DNA of 6,969 nucleotides, taken from Pseudomonadota bacterium. GTDB lineage: Bacteria; Pseudomonadota; Alphaproteobacteria; Sphingomonadales; Sphingomonadaceae. Below the pieces are notes generated by a model. The model saw only the letters and a program-made list of their open reading frames with translations. It had not been told where the DNA came from and searched no databases. The DNA is taken from NCBI GenBank assembly GCA_963205285.1, contig CAUJJQ010000040.1, positions 1 to 6,969 on the forward strand, written 5' to 3'. Positions 1-6,219 of this stretch are shown here, in pieces. How positions within the stretch are numbered: the stretch's first letter is position 1; each line of letters starts with the position of its first letter. The position numbers and the translations under genes are program-made.

Positions 1-869
1 CCCGCCACTTCGCGTCCGTCAGGGGCAATATCCCCCTTGTCGGAAGGCTGGGGGCGGGGCGGCGGCGCATGGTGGGCGATCGCGTCGAGCAACTCACCGA
101 TACCAAATTGTTTCAATGCCGAGCCGAACCACACTGGCGTCAAATGCCCTGCGCGATAGGCGGCATCGTCAAAGGCGGGATAGCCCATTTCGGCAAGCCC
201 GCCCTGTTCGCGCAACTGGTGTAGCCCATCGGCGCTGAGCAAGGGCGCCAAACTGTCGGCGTCGATTCCCGCATGTTGCGTCACATCGCCCAGAAACTCG
301 CGCGATGCCCCCTCCGGCCGCGACAGGGTGCGTCCGGCAAAATCATAAAGACCTTCAAACGTGCCGCCCATGCCGACCGGCCAGTTCATTGGGCAAACGT
401 CGAGCGCCAGCCGGTCCGCCACCTCGTCGAGCGTGGCAAAGCCATCGCGCCCTTCGCGGTCCACCTTGTTGACAAAGGTGATGATCGGCACATCGCGCAG
501 GCGGCAAACCTCAAATAATTTGAGCGTTTGTGGTTCGATACCCTTGGCCGCGTCGATCACCATCACCGCTGAATCGACGGCGGTCAGCGTGCGATACGTA
601 TCTTCGGAAAAATCTTCATGCCCCGGCGTATCGAGCAGATTGAAGACGAGGCCACCGCGTTCAAAGGTCATGACGCTGGACGTCACGGAAATCCCGCGCT
701 GCTGTTCGATTTTCATCCAGTCCGAACGGGCGCGCCGCGCCGCCCCGCGCGCCTTGACCTCACCCGCCAGATGGATGGCCCCACCCGCCATCAGCAGTTT
801 TTCGGTCAGCGTCGTTTTCCCCGCGTCGGGGTGCGCGATAATCGCAAAGGTGCGGCGGTTGAGCGTCAT
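1..869 (-). CDS. prfC: Peptide chain release factor 3 (RF3), 3' part beyond window
   Basis: RF3 is a cytosolic translational GTPase that removes RF1 or RF2 from the ribosome after peptide release. The visible 289 codons cover the G domain and the start of what follows; the family is usually a little over 500 residues, so a bit more than half is present and the gene continues past base 1. Seen directly: P-loop AHPDAGKTT at residues 12-20, switch I segment EQQRGIS at 55-61, DTPGHEDFSEDTYRTLTAVD at 80-99 and NKVD at 134-137. The SDWMK..QQRGIS and DFSEDTYRTLTAVD signatures separate RF3 from EF-G, LepA and TypA. The ATG at 869 gives an N-terminus MTLNRRTFAII that reaches the P-loop sooner than E. 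coli RF3, which has about eight extra residues. It starts 24 nt after the pheT stop, with only a weak purine-rich stretch (GGAAAAA) as ribosome-binding site, so it is probably co-transcribed and perhaps coupled to pheT. Confidence 0.96.
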   Translation of the reverse strand, partial: MTLNRRTFAIIAHPDAGKTTLTEKLLMAGGAIHLAGEVKARGAARRARSDWMKIEQQRGISVTSSVMTFERGGLVFNLLDTPGHEDFSEDTYRTLTAVDSAVMVIDAAKGIEPQTLKLFEVCRLRDVPIITFVNKVDREGRDGFATLDEVADRLALDVCPMNWPVGMGGTFEGLYDFAGRTLSRPEGASREFLGDVTQHAGIDADSLAPLLSADGLHQLREQGGLAEMGYPAFDDAAYRAGHLTPVWFGSALKQFGIGELLDAIAHHAPPPRPQPSDKGDIAPDGREVA

Positions 870-893
870 TATCCAATTTTTCCGTTATTTGGC

Positions 894-3308
894 TCAACCG
901 CGCAGGGCTGCGCCAAGATTTGCCGCCGCCGCGACGATTTTTTCGCTGATCGCCTTCAATGCCGCTTCATCATAGCTTTTATCGATGGGCTGCAAATTCA
1001 CTTCGACCGCAAGGCTGACCTGACCATCCTTGGCAAAGCGATCAAAAATCCGCGCACCGACGATATTGCCCTTGTCCGCGCCCTTGACCGCACGCACCAG
1101 ATCGCCCGCGACCAAATCTTCGGGAACGATGAAGGCAAAATCGCGCGTCACGCTTTGCAGCGCGGGCGGGGCAAAGGCATCGCGCGCCGGGCCACTGGTG
1201 CGCTTTGTCGGCAGCGCGTCGAGATAGAGGGTGACTGCCATGACCGGCCCTGAGAGGTCGAATGCGCGGGTCAGCGCGGGGTGCAGTGCGCCCGCTTCGG
1301 CCAGCACCGCCTTGGGGCCAAGTCGTAGCGACAGCGATTGGCCGGGGTGCCATATGCCATCCCCCTCGGCCGCCATAAGCAATAATTTATCGACCGGCGC
1401 GCCGGCGGCGGCGAGCAGGCTTTGCGCTGCCGCCTTGGCATCGAAGGGGCCGAACGGCTTGGCCTTGCCGCCGTCCCAGCTGCGCGCGTCGGCTTCGCCC
1501 GCCATCAGGAGGGTGAGGGTCGGGTGCTCCCCATTCGCCAGATAACGCCGCCCCAGTTCGAACAGGCGGATGCTGGTTGCGCCGCGATGCAGGTTGCGCG
1601 CGGCGGCGGCGAGCAGGCCGGGGAGGAGCGATGGGCGCATGACGCGCAAATCCTCACTCATCGGGTTGGCAAGGCTGTGGACACCGCCGCCGACCGATGC
1701 CGCTTCCTTCTCCCCAATAAAGCTCCACGTCACTGCCTCTGCAAAGCCGAGTGCGGCAGCCGCGCGGCGCACGCGCCGTTCGATGATTTGGGCAGGCGTG
1801 GCCGTCGGCTTGGCGACACCGGGCGCGCGCGGTAGCGGCACCGATGCAATGGCATCAAAACCGATTATCCGCGTCACTTCCTCCACCAGATCGGCCGGCC
1901 CGTCGATGTCGCGACGCCAACTGGGGATGGTGACCTGCCAGTCATCGCCAACGCCAAAACCAAGGGCGGTCAGGATTTCGCGCTGGCGGTCTGCGGCCAC
2001 GTCCATCCCGCCCAGCGTGGCGACACGTATCGGGTCATAGGCGATGGTGCGTGCCGCCAGCGGCGGATTGCCCGCGCGGGTCACCTGCGAGGCTGTGCCG
2101 CCGCAATGGGCGATGATCAGCGCGGTCAGGATCAGCGTGGCATCGTCCAGAAAGGCGGGATCGACGCCGCGCTCAAAGCGCGTGCGGGCGTCGGAGGTCA
2201 GCGCCAGCGCCTGGCCGGTTCGCGCAATGTGCTGCGGCGTGAAATAGGCGACTTCGAGCAATATGCCTCGCGTGTCCGCGCTGCACCCCGAATCCTCACC
2301 GCCCATGATGCCGGCGATATCATGCACCCCGGCATCATCTGCGATCACCGTCATGCTGGCATCGAGCGTATAGGTTTTGCCGTTGAGTGCGGTTGCCGCC
2401 TCGCCATCGCGGGCACGCCGGGCGACCACGCCGCCGGTCAGTTTCGCCAAATCATATGCGTGGCTGGGACGACCAAGGTCGAGCATCACGAAATTGGTAA
2501 TATCGACAATCGCCGAAATCGGGCGTTGCCCGGCGACCTTCAACTTGCGCTGGATCCAGTCGGGGCTTGTGCCATTGGTCACCCCCGTGATCGTCCGTCC
2601 CCAAAAGGCGGGGCAGCCGTCCGGATCCTGTGTTGCCACGTTGATGGCGGCGGGCGGCATCGCGGCTTCATCTGCCAGTGCAGCCAGTGCATCGGCAAGC
2701 GGGGCATAGGTCCCCCCCTCACCCTCTGCGGGCAACAACGGCTTTAATCGTCCCAGCCCGGCGGCGGCCAGATCGCGCGCTATGCCGCGTACGCCCATGC
2801 AATCCTGCCGGTTGGGGGTGATCGCCACATCGATAATCGGGTCGTTGGCTTGCGCATAATCGGCAAATGCCGTGCCGACAGGCGCATCATCGGGCAGTTC
2901 GATGATGCCATCATGATCATCGCCCAATTCCAGTTCGCGCGACGAACACATCATGCCGTTGGAGGTGACCCCGCGGATGGCAGAGGTTTTAAGCTCCATA
3001 CCATTGGCCGGAACGACTGCGCCGGGCAGGCCAAGCACGCCCACCAGCCCTGCGCGCGCATTGGGCGCGCCGCAGACGACCTGCAAGGGCGCACCATCGC
3101 CGGTATCGACGTTCAGCACCTGCAAACGGTCGGCTTCGGGGTGGCGTTCGGCGCTGATAACGCGCGCGACACGAAAGCCGGAGAGCCGTTCGGCGGGGTT
3201 TTCCACCCCTTCTACCTCATGCCCGATGCGGTTCAGCGTGGCGGCGACGTCGGCGATGTCGCCGGTGAAATCGAGATGCTCGCGCAGCCAGTAGAGGCTG
3301 AATTTCAT
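894..3308 (-). CDS. pheT: Phenylalanine--tRNA ligase, beta subunit
   Basis: This is the beta subunit of the alpha2beta2 phenylalanyl-tRNA synthetase. It binds and positions tRNA-Phe and edits mischarged tyrosine. At 804 residues it is full length for the long bacterial form. Domains in order, by residue: N-terminal module with the EMAP/OB-type tRNA-binding fold (about 40-150, including [10 protein letters not shown] and VVCGAPN); B3/B4 editing region (about 215-400, including [20 protein letters not shown]); B5 (about 415-485); catalytic-like core (about 500-690); and the C-terminal FDX-ACB anticodon-binding domain (about 711-803, SVTRDFAF to the end). D467, D473, E476 and E477 match the spacing of the acidic metal-binding residues of E. 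coli PheT. The ATG overlaps the pheS stop as ATGA, so the two subunits are probably translationally coupled; GGGGGGA lies 7 nt upstream. No frameshift or missing domain is seen. Confidence 0.98.
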   Translation of the reverse strand: MKFSLYWLREHLDFTGDIADVAATLNRIGHEVEGVENPAERLSGFRVARVISAERHPEADRLQVLNVDTGDGAPLQVVCGAPNARAGLVGVLGLPGAVVPANGMELKTSAIRGVTSNGMMCSSRELELGDDHDGIIELPDDAPVGTAFADYAQANDPIIDVAITPNRQDCMGVRGIARDLAAAGLGRLKPLLPAEGEGGTYAPLADALAALADEAAMPPAAINVATQDPDGCPAFWGRTITGVTNGTSPDWIQRKLKVAGQRPISAIVDITNFVMLDLGRPSHAYDLAKLTGGVVARRARDGEAATALNGKTYTLDASMTVIADDAGVHDIAGIMGGEDSGCSADTRGILLEVAYFTPQHIARTGQALALTSDARTRFERGVDPAFLDDATLILTALIIAHCGGTASQVTRAGNPPLAARTIAYDPIRVATLGGMDVAADRQREILTALGFGVGDDWQVTIPSWRRDIDGPADLVEEVTRIIGFDAIASVPLPRAPGVAKPTATPAQIIERRVRRAAAALGFAEAVTWSFIGEKEAASVGGGVHSLANPMSEDLRVMRPSLLPGLLAAAARNLHRGATSIRLFELGRRYLANGEHPTLTLLMAGEADARSWDGGKAKPFGPFDAKAAAQSLLAAAGAPVDKLLLMAAEGDGIWHPGQSLSLRLGPKAVLAEAGALHPALTRAFDLSGPVMAVTLYLDALPTKRTSGPARDAFAPPALQSVTRDFAFIVPEDLVAGDLVRAVKGADKGNIVGARIFDRFAKDGQVSLAVEVNLQPIDKSYDEAALKAISEKIVAAAANLGAALRG

Positions 3309-4396
3309 GCCGAAATCCCCCCGCTCAACGTCGGTTGGGCCAATGGTGAAAAACCATAATGCGCCAGCCAGCGCACATCACCGTCAAAAAAGGCGCGCAG
3401 ATCATCCATACCGTATTTTAGCATCGCCAGCCGATCGACCCCGACTCCAAAGGCAAAGCCCTGCCAGACATTGGGGTCGAGCCCGCAATTTTCGATGACA
3501 CGGGCGTTGACCATGCCACTCCCCAATAAGTCCATCCATGCGTGCCCCGCATCATCGCCGTTACCGCCGACGATGCGTCGTCCCTTTTCCTGTCGATAGC
3601 CGACATCAACCTCTGCAGATGGTTCGGTGAAGGGGAAATAGCTGGGGCGTAGGCGCAGGACGATGTCGTCGCGTTCAAAAAACGCCTTCAAAAACGTCTC
3701 CAGCGTCCATTTCAAATGGCCCATATGGATATTTTTGTCGATCACCAGTCCCTCGATCTGGTGGAACATCGGCGTGTGCGTCGCATCCGAATCGCAGCGA
3801 TAGACGCGCCCCGGTGCGATGATGCGGATCGGCGGCTCGCCCGCCATCATCGTACGGATTTGCACAGGGGATGTGTGGGTGCGCAGCAATTTGGGTGCCG
3901 CGCCGTCCCCGGTATCGGGGAAATAAAAAGTATCGTGCATCGCGCGCGCCGGGTGGGTCGGCGGAATGTTGAGCGCGGTGAAATTATGCCAATCATCCTC
4001 TATTTCCGGGCCTTCGGCGACGGCAAAGCCCAGATCGGCAAAAATTTCCGCCATTTCGTCCATCACCTGCGACACCGGGTGGATGGTGCCGCGCGGCGCT
4101 TCGCGGGCGGGCAGGCTCATGTCGATGGCATCGACGGCGAGCTGCGCGTCGAGCGCGCCGGTTTCGAGCAGCGTCTTGCGTGCGGCAATGGCGGCGGTCA
4201 CGCTTTCGCGCACCGCGTGGATGGCGGGGCCAATCGTCTGCCGTTCGTCGGCGCCCATCGCGCCCAATGATTTGAGCAGCGCTGACACGCTGCCTTGTTT
4301 GCCGAGCGCGGCAACGCGCACTGCATCGAGCGCGTCGAGCGCCGTCGTCGCGTCAATCGCTGCCAATATGTCGCGTTCCAGTGCCGCTAGGTCCAT
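3305..4396 (-). CDS. pheS: Phenylalanine--tRNA ligase, alpha subunit
   Basis: This is the catalytic alpha subunit of phenylalanyl-tRNA synthetase, a class II aminoacyl-tRNA synthetase that activates phenylalanine with ATP and charges tRNA-Phe. From the chosen start it has 363 residues. The N-terminal coiled-coil tRNA-binding arm (about 1-95) is followed by motif 1 (about 106-124, [14 protein letters not shown]), motif 2 (197-217, [20 protein letters not shown]) and motif 3 (313-326, [14 protein letters not shown]). A longer ATG at 4411 would add MTGEV, but that codon is built by a palindromic repeat and lacks a usable ribosome-binding site. The ATG at 4396 has GGGTGA upstream and gives the usual N-terminus MDLAALERD. 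An insert at about 266-286 is common in alphaproteobacterial PheS. The segment usually read as GMVHPNV is GMVNARV here. The gene overlaps pheT by 4 nt. Confidence 0.97.
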   Translation of the reverse strand: MDLAALERDILAAIDATTALDALDAVRVAALGKQGSVSALLKSLGAMGADERQTIGPAIHAVRESVTAAIAARKTLLETGALDAQLAVDAIDMSLPAREAPRGTIHPVSQVMDEMAEIFADLGFAVAEGPEIEDDWHNFTALNIPPTHPARAMHDTFYFPDTGDGAAPKLLRTHTSPVQIRTMMAGEPPIRIIAPGRVYRCDSDATHTPMFHQIEGLVIDKNIHMGHLKWTLETFLKAFFERDDIVLRLRPSYFPFTEPSAEVDVGYRQEKGRRIVGGNGDDAGHAWMDLLGSGMVNARVIENCGLDPNVWQGFAFGVGVDRLAMLKYGMDDLRAFFDGDVRWLAHYGFSPLAQPTLSGGISA

Positions 4397-4400
4397 AACT

Positions 4401-4406
4401 TCACCC
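4401..4406 (-). promoter_or_regulatory. Ribosome-binding site deciding the pheS start
   Basis: GGGTGA reads 4406 to 4401 on the minus strand, leaving AGTT before the ATG at 4396. It supports the second in-frame ATG as the start. The first ATG at 4411 has only the hairpin arm GCGGGA directly against it, which is too close to serve. The site abuts the palindrome at 4410-4429, so local RNA folding could affect its accessibility. Confidence 0.55.
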
Positions 4407-4491
4407 GTCATTCCCGCGTATGCGGGAATCCATCACCCGCCATTTCAATTTCCTCGTCCGGTCATACCCCCCGGTCTGCGCGGGGGTGACG
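4406..4491. repeat. BIME-like pair of inverted REP-type palindromes
   Basis: Two palindromic units face each other across about 30 bases. The left unit has 8-bp perfect arms ATTCCCGC/GCGGGAAT (4410-4417 and 4422-4429) with a 4-nt loop. The right unit (4461-4490) pairs GTCA with TGAC and CCCCC with GGGGG around a bulge. Their outer heads are the same sequence inverted: CGTCATTCCCGCG on plus at 4406-4418 and CGTCACCCCCGCG on minus at 4491-4479, matching at 11 of 13 positions. Heads of this CGTCATTCCCGCG...GCGGGAATCCA type are widespread intergenic repeats in proteobacterial genomes and typically read through as DSRIRGND. That this copy is one of a genome-wide family is inferred, since only one copy is in view. 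I see no clear target-site duplication. It lies inside an operon, just before pheS. Confidence 0.75.
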
Positions 4492-4512
4492 AGTATAGTC
4501 GCTAATACAGCA

Positions 4513-4548
4513 ATGGGCGCGAGCGGCATATTCGCCGCCCACGCCCAT
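4513..4548 (-). promoter_or_regulatory. Strong stem-loop after rplT, possible attenuator or 3' end
   Basis: Arms 4513-4527 and 4534-4548 pair at 13 of 15 positions (ATGGGCG with CGCCCAT outside, GCGGC with GCCGC inside) around a 6-nt loop. It begins 25 nt after the rplT stop. In the direction of transcription it is followed by TGCTGTATTAGC, not a T tract, so it is not a canonical intrinsic terminator. It could slow or partly stop transcription, protect the rpmI-rplT mRNA 3' end, or be a processing site that sets ribosomal protein output apart from pheST. The structure is read from sequence; the function is inferred. Confidence 0.5.
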
Positions 4549-4572
4549 TTGCGCATTTCCCCAATAGTTGAC

Positions 4573-4938
4573 TTATGCCGTCTGCGGCAAAGCCCCCTTG
4601 GCCTGCGCGATGATGGCGGTAAACGTCGCCGCTTCATTCATGGCGAGATCCGCCATAACCTTGCGGTCGAGTTCGATGCCCGCCAGCTTCACGCCGTGCA
4701 TGAATTGCGAATAGGTCAGACCCTCTGCGCGGACCGCCGCATTGATGCGCTGAATCCAAAGGGCGCGGAAGTTCCGCTTTTTAACCTTGCGGTCGCGATA
4801 GGCATATTGGCCGGCCTTTTCGACCGCCTGCCGCGCAACGCGGATGGTGTTCTTGCGGCGACCGTAATAACCCTTCGCTTGGCTCAGGATATTATTGTGT
4901 TTGGCGCGGGTGGTTACACCCCGTTTGACGCGTGCCAT
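4573..4938 (-). CDS. rplT: 50S ribosomal protein L20
   Basis: L20 binds 23S rRNA early and is needed for assembly of the large subunit; in several bacteria it also represses its own operon by binding the mRNA leader. The 121-residue product has the family's usual length and sequence: [18 protein letters not shown] at the start, then the basic helix with [18 protein letters not shown] (residues 22-39), [20 protein letters not shown] (45-64) and the C-terminal rRNA-binding domain with [10 protein letters not shown] (73-82) and [15 protein letters not shown] (85-99). The start is clear because MARVKRG is the conserved beginning. It follows rpmI by 15 nt, and its GGGGGG ribosome-binding site (4953-4948, 9 nt before the ATG) directly abuts the rpmI stop, consistent with coupled translation. 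Confidence 0.98.
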   Translation of the reverse strand: MARVKRGVTTRAKHNNILSQAKGYYGRRKNTIRVARQAVEKAGQYAYRDRKVKKRNFRALWIQRINAAVRAEGLTYSQFMHGVKLAGIELDRKVMADLAMNEAATFTAIIAQAKGALPQTA

Positions 4939-4953
4939 GGTTCAGCGCCCCCC

Positions 4954-5157
4954 TTATTTCAGGCCATAGGGCGCCCAGAGGCGCACATGGGCGGTGTCGG
5001 CATCGCTCAGCACGCTGGTGCCGCGATTGGTGCGAATATATTTGGCATTGTGGCTGATCAGGCGGTGACGCTTGCCAGCGACGCCATGTTTCACCTTGCC
5101 GGTCGCGGTGAATTTGAAGCGTTTCTTCACACCGCTCTTGGTCTTGAGCTTGGGCAT
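4954..5157 (-). CDS. rpmI: 50S ribosomal protein L35
   Basis: L35 is a small basic protein of the large ribosomal subunit, normally encoded directly before rplT as here. The product is 67 residues, [20 protein letters not shown] onward, with the typical [19 protein letters not shown] core (28-46) and no missing segment. Another in-frame ATG lies two codons upstream at 5163, but the AAGGAG at 5169-5164 touches it and could not place a ribosome there, whereas it sits 6 nt from the ATG at 5157. MPKLKTKSG is also the conserved family N-terminus. infC, which often precedes rpmI in other bacteria, is absent; an AraC-type gene is found instead. Confidence 0.98.
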   Translation of the reverse strand: MPKLKTKSGVKKRFKFTATGKVKHGVAGKRHRLISHNAKYIRTNRGTSVLSDADTAHVRLWAPYGLK

Positions 5158-5163
5158 TTTCAT

Positions 5164-5169
5164 CTCCTT
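5164..5169 (-). promoter_or_regulatory. Ribosome-binding site of rpmI
   Basis: AAGGAG is the strongest purine-rich Shine-Dalgarno match before the ribosomal pair. It runs straight into an ATG at 5163 and lies 6 nt before the ATG at 5157, so it selects the inner start and gives the 67-residue L35. Confidence 0.85.
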
Positions 5170-5177
5170 ATATCCAA

Positions 5178-5232
5178 GCGATTTGACCCGCCGTGGCAGC
5201 CCTATTGGCCAGTCGAGTCATGGGAAAATCGC
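5178..5232 (-). promoter_or_regulatory. Possible structured leader of rpmI-rplT
   Basis: The segments GCGATTT (minus strand, 5232-5226) and AAATCGC (5184-5178) are perfectly complementary over 7 bp, and GGG/CCC just inside (5222-5224 with 5187-5189) extends the pairing past a small internal loop. A 4-bp TGGC/GCCA stem can form within. The outer stem ends 8 nt before the rpmI ribosome-binding site. L20-repressed leaders are known in other bacteria, so an autoregulatory role is a reasonable guess, but a 7-bp match in a leader of this size can arise by chance. Confidence 0.3.
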
Positions 5233-5245
5233 AAGCGAAGCCGCG

Positions 5246-5274
5246 CGCCTAGCCGTAACGCCCCGCAAAAGCAA
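5246..5274 (-). promoter_or_regulatory. Candidate promoter for the rpmI operon
   Basis: TTGCTT (5274-5269) and TAGGCG (5251-5246) are spaced by 17 nt, about 90 bases before the rpmI start and just after the araC-type stop. The -35 is a partial match and the -10 is poor by E. coli standards; weak -10 elements are common in alphaproteobacteria. Placement in the only sizeable gap before the ribosomal genes is the main support. It would give a leader of roughly 80 nt. Confidence 0.3.
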
Positions 5275-5295
5275 GCGGCAGCCGTATCTAGTCAT

Positions 5296-6219
5296 CTATT
5301 TTTGGTGGGACATCGGCTCGCCCGACAGATGCAGCGCCTGGAGCGGTGCACCCATTGCCTTGATGCGTGCGGCGGCGGCGGCGGCGAGCACCGGATGCGG
5401 CATCGGACGATATTGTTCGGGGGTCATGCCGAAAAAGGCCCGGAAATCGCGGTTGAAATGCGACTGGTCATAATATTGCCCGTCGAGCGCGCTTGACCAA
5501 TTGCGCGCGCCATCGCGCATGATGACGTCCAGCGTGCGCAGGAATCGCTGCCGGCGCAGCAAGGGTTTGGGCGCAAAGCCAAAGGCGCGCAGCGACAGGC
5601 GGTGCAACTGCCGCTCGGAAATAGCGAGCGCGCCCGCCAGATCGCGCACCGATGTCGTGGCGGGGTCGATCAACGCTTTGTGCGCGGCGGCGATTCGCGC
5701 ATCCTCTGCGGCGGCGGGTTGATGGGCATCGAGCGCGGCGAGCAGGACAGTATCGAACATCGCGGCCATCGATGCCACATCATCGACCGCCACTTTGGCA
5801 ATTGCATCGAGCGCGCCTGCCATGGCGGTAAAGTTCAGGATTGTGGCGAGCGCATCCGCCGCATCGACGCGATTGGCCCAGCCGTGCGCGCTTTCGCGCA
5901 TAAAGGCGTTCCACCCGCGCGGCAGGAAACCGATGCTCGCCACCCGGGCGCCCCGGCTGGCAAAGGGGCCGGCGCGCGTCGTCGGCCCGACGAAATGGGC
6001 GGGCGCAATATCATGCAGCGCATCGGGCTGGACACTACCGCGCATATCGCCGGTCCAGCGGAAACGCACGCTCGCCCATTCGGGGTTGAGCAAATCATAT
6101 ATTTCCGCGCCATTGTCGGGTGCGATGCTGGTGAAATAATAGGTGGAGAGATAGGGGCGTAGGCGCTCTGCGGGCGGCAGAAAAATGGTGTTGGCTACGC
6201 CCTGGGTCAATGGCTGCAT
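5296..6219 (-). CDS. AraC-family transcriptional regulator
   Basis: This is a 307-residue DNA-binding regulator whose target and ligand are not known. The C-terminal AraC/XylS domain (about 178-275) has a first helix-turn-helix at TSVRDLAGALAISERQLHRL (189-208), the linker region RAFGFAPKPLLRRQRF, and a second helix-turn-helix ending in SHFNRDFRAFFGMTPEQYR (253-271). The N-terminal half, with LPPAERLRPYLSTYYFTSI (14-32) and HFVGPTTRAG (75-84), resembles the poorly characterised sensory half found in many AraC-like proteins of sphingomonads and relatives; I see no recognisable cupin motif. There is no signal peptide or membrane segment. The start at 6219 is set by a GGAGG 7 nt upstream; a longer reading to 6318 would run deep into the preceding gene and adds a low-complexity Arg-rich stretch. 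It overlaps the hisN-type gene by 13 nt. A six-Ala run occupies residues 279-284. Confidence 0.92.
   Translation of the reverse strand: MQPLTQGVANTIFLPPAERLRPYLSTYYFTSIAPDNGAEIYDLLNPEWASVRFRWTGDMRGSVQPDALHDIAPAHFVGPTTRAGPFASRGARVASIGFLPRGWNAFMRESAHGWANRVDAADALATILNFTAMAGALDAIAKVAVDDVASMAAMFDTVLLAALDAHQPAAAEDARIAAAHKALIDPATTSVRDLAGALAISERQLHRLSLRAFGFAPKPLLRRQRFLRTLDVIMRDGARNWSSALDGQYYDQSHFNRDFRAFFGMTPEQYRPMPHPVLAAAAAARIKAMGAPLQALHLSGEPMSHQK

Noticed and set aside
2106..2747. Long plus-strand open frames, such as this one and those at 361-975, 4420-5496 and 5602-6162
   Set aside because: They lie opposite well-recognised minus-strand genes, show no family resemblance I recognise, and are expected shadows in GC-rich coding DNA.
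4401..4439. TCACCCG direct repeats at 4401-4407 and 4433-4439 as a target-site duplication
   Set aside because: They flank only the left palindrome and fall partly within the two-palindrome element, so they do not bracket an insertion; 7 bp here can be chance.
4492..4497. TATACT on the minus strand as an internal -10 for pheS
   Set aside because: No -35-like hexamer stands 16-18 nt upstream and there is no extended -10; TTGCTG is only 10 nt away.
4397..4572. A pheM-like phenylalanine leader peptide and attenuator before pheS
   Set aside because: The gap has no cluster of Phe codons in any minus-strand frame and no hairpin followed by a T tract.
5158..5163. Two extra residues (MK) at the L35 N-terminus
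   Set aside because: The Shine-Dalgarno directly touches that ATG, and MPKLKTKSG is the conserved family start.
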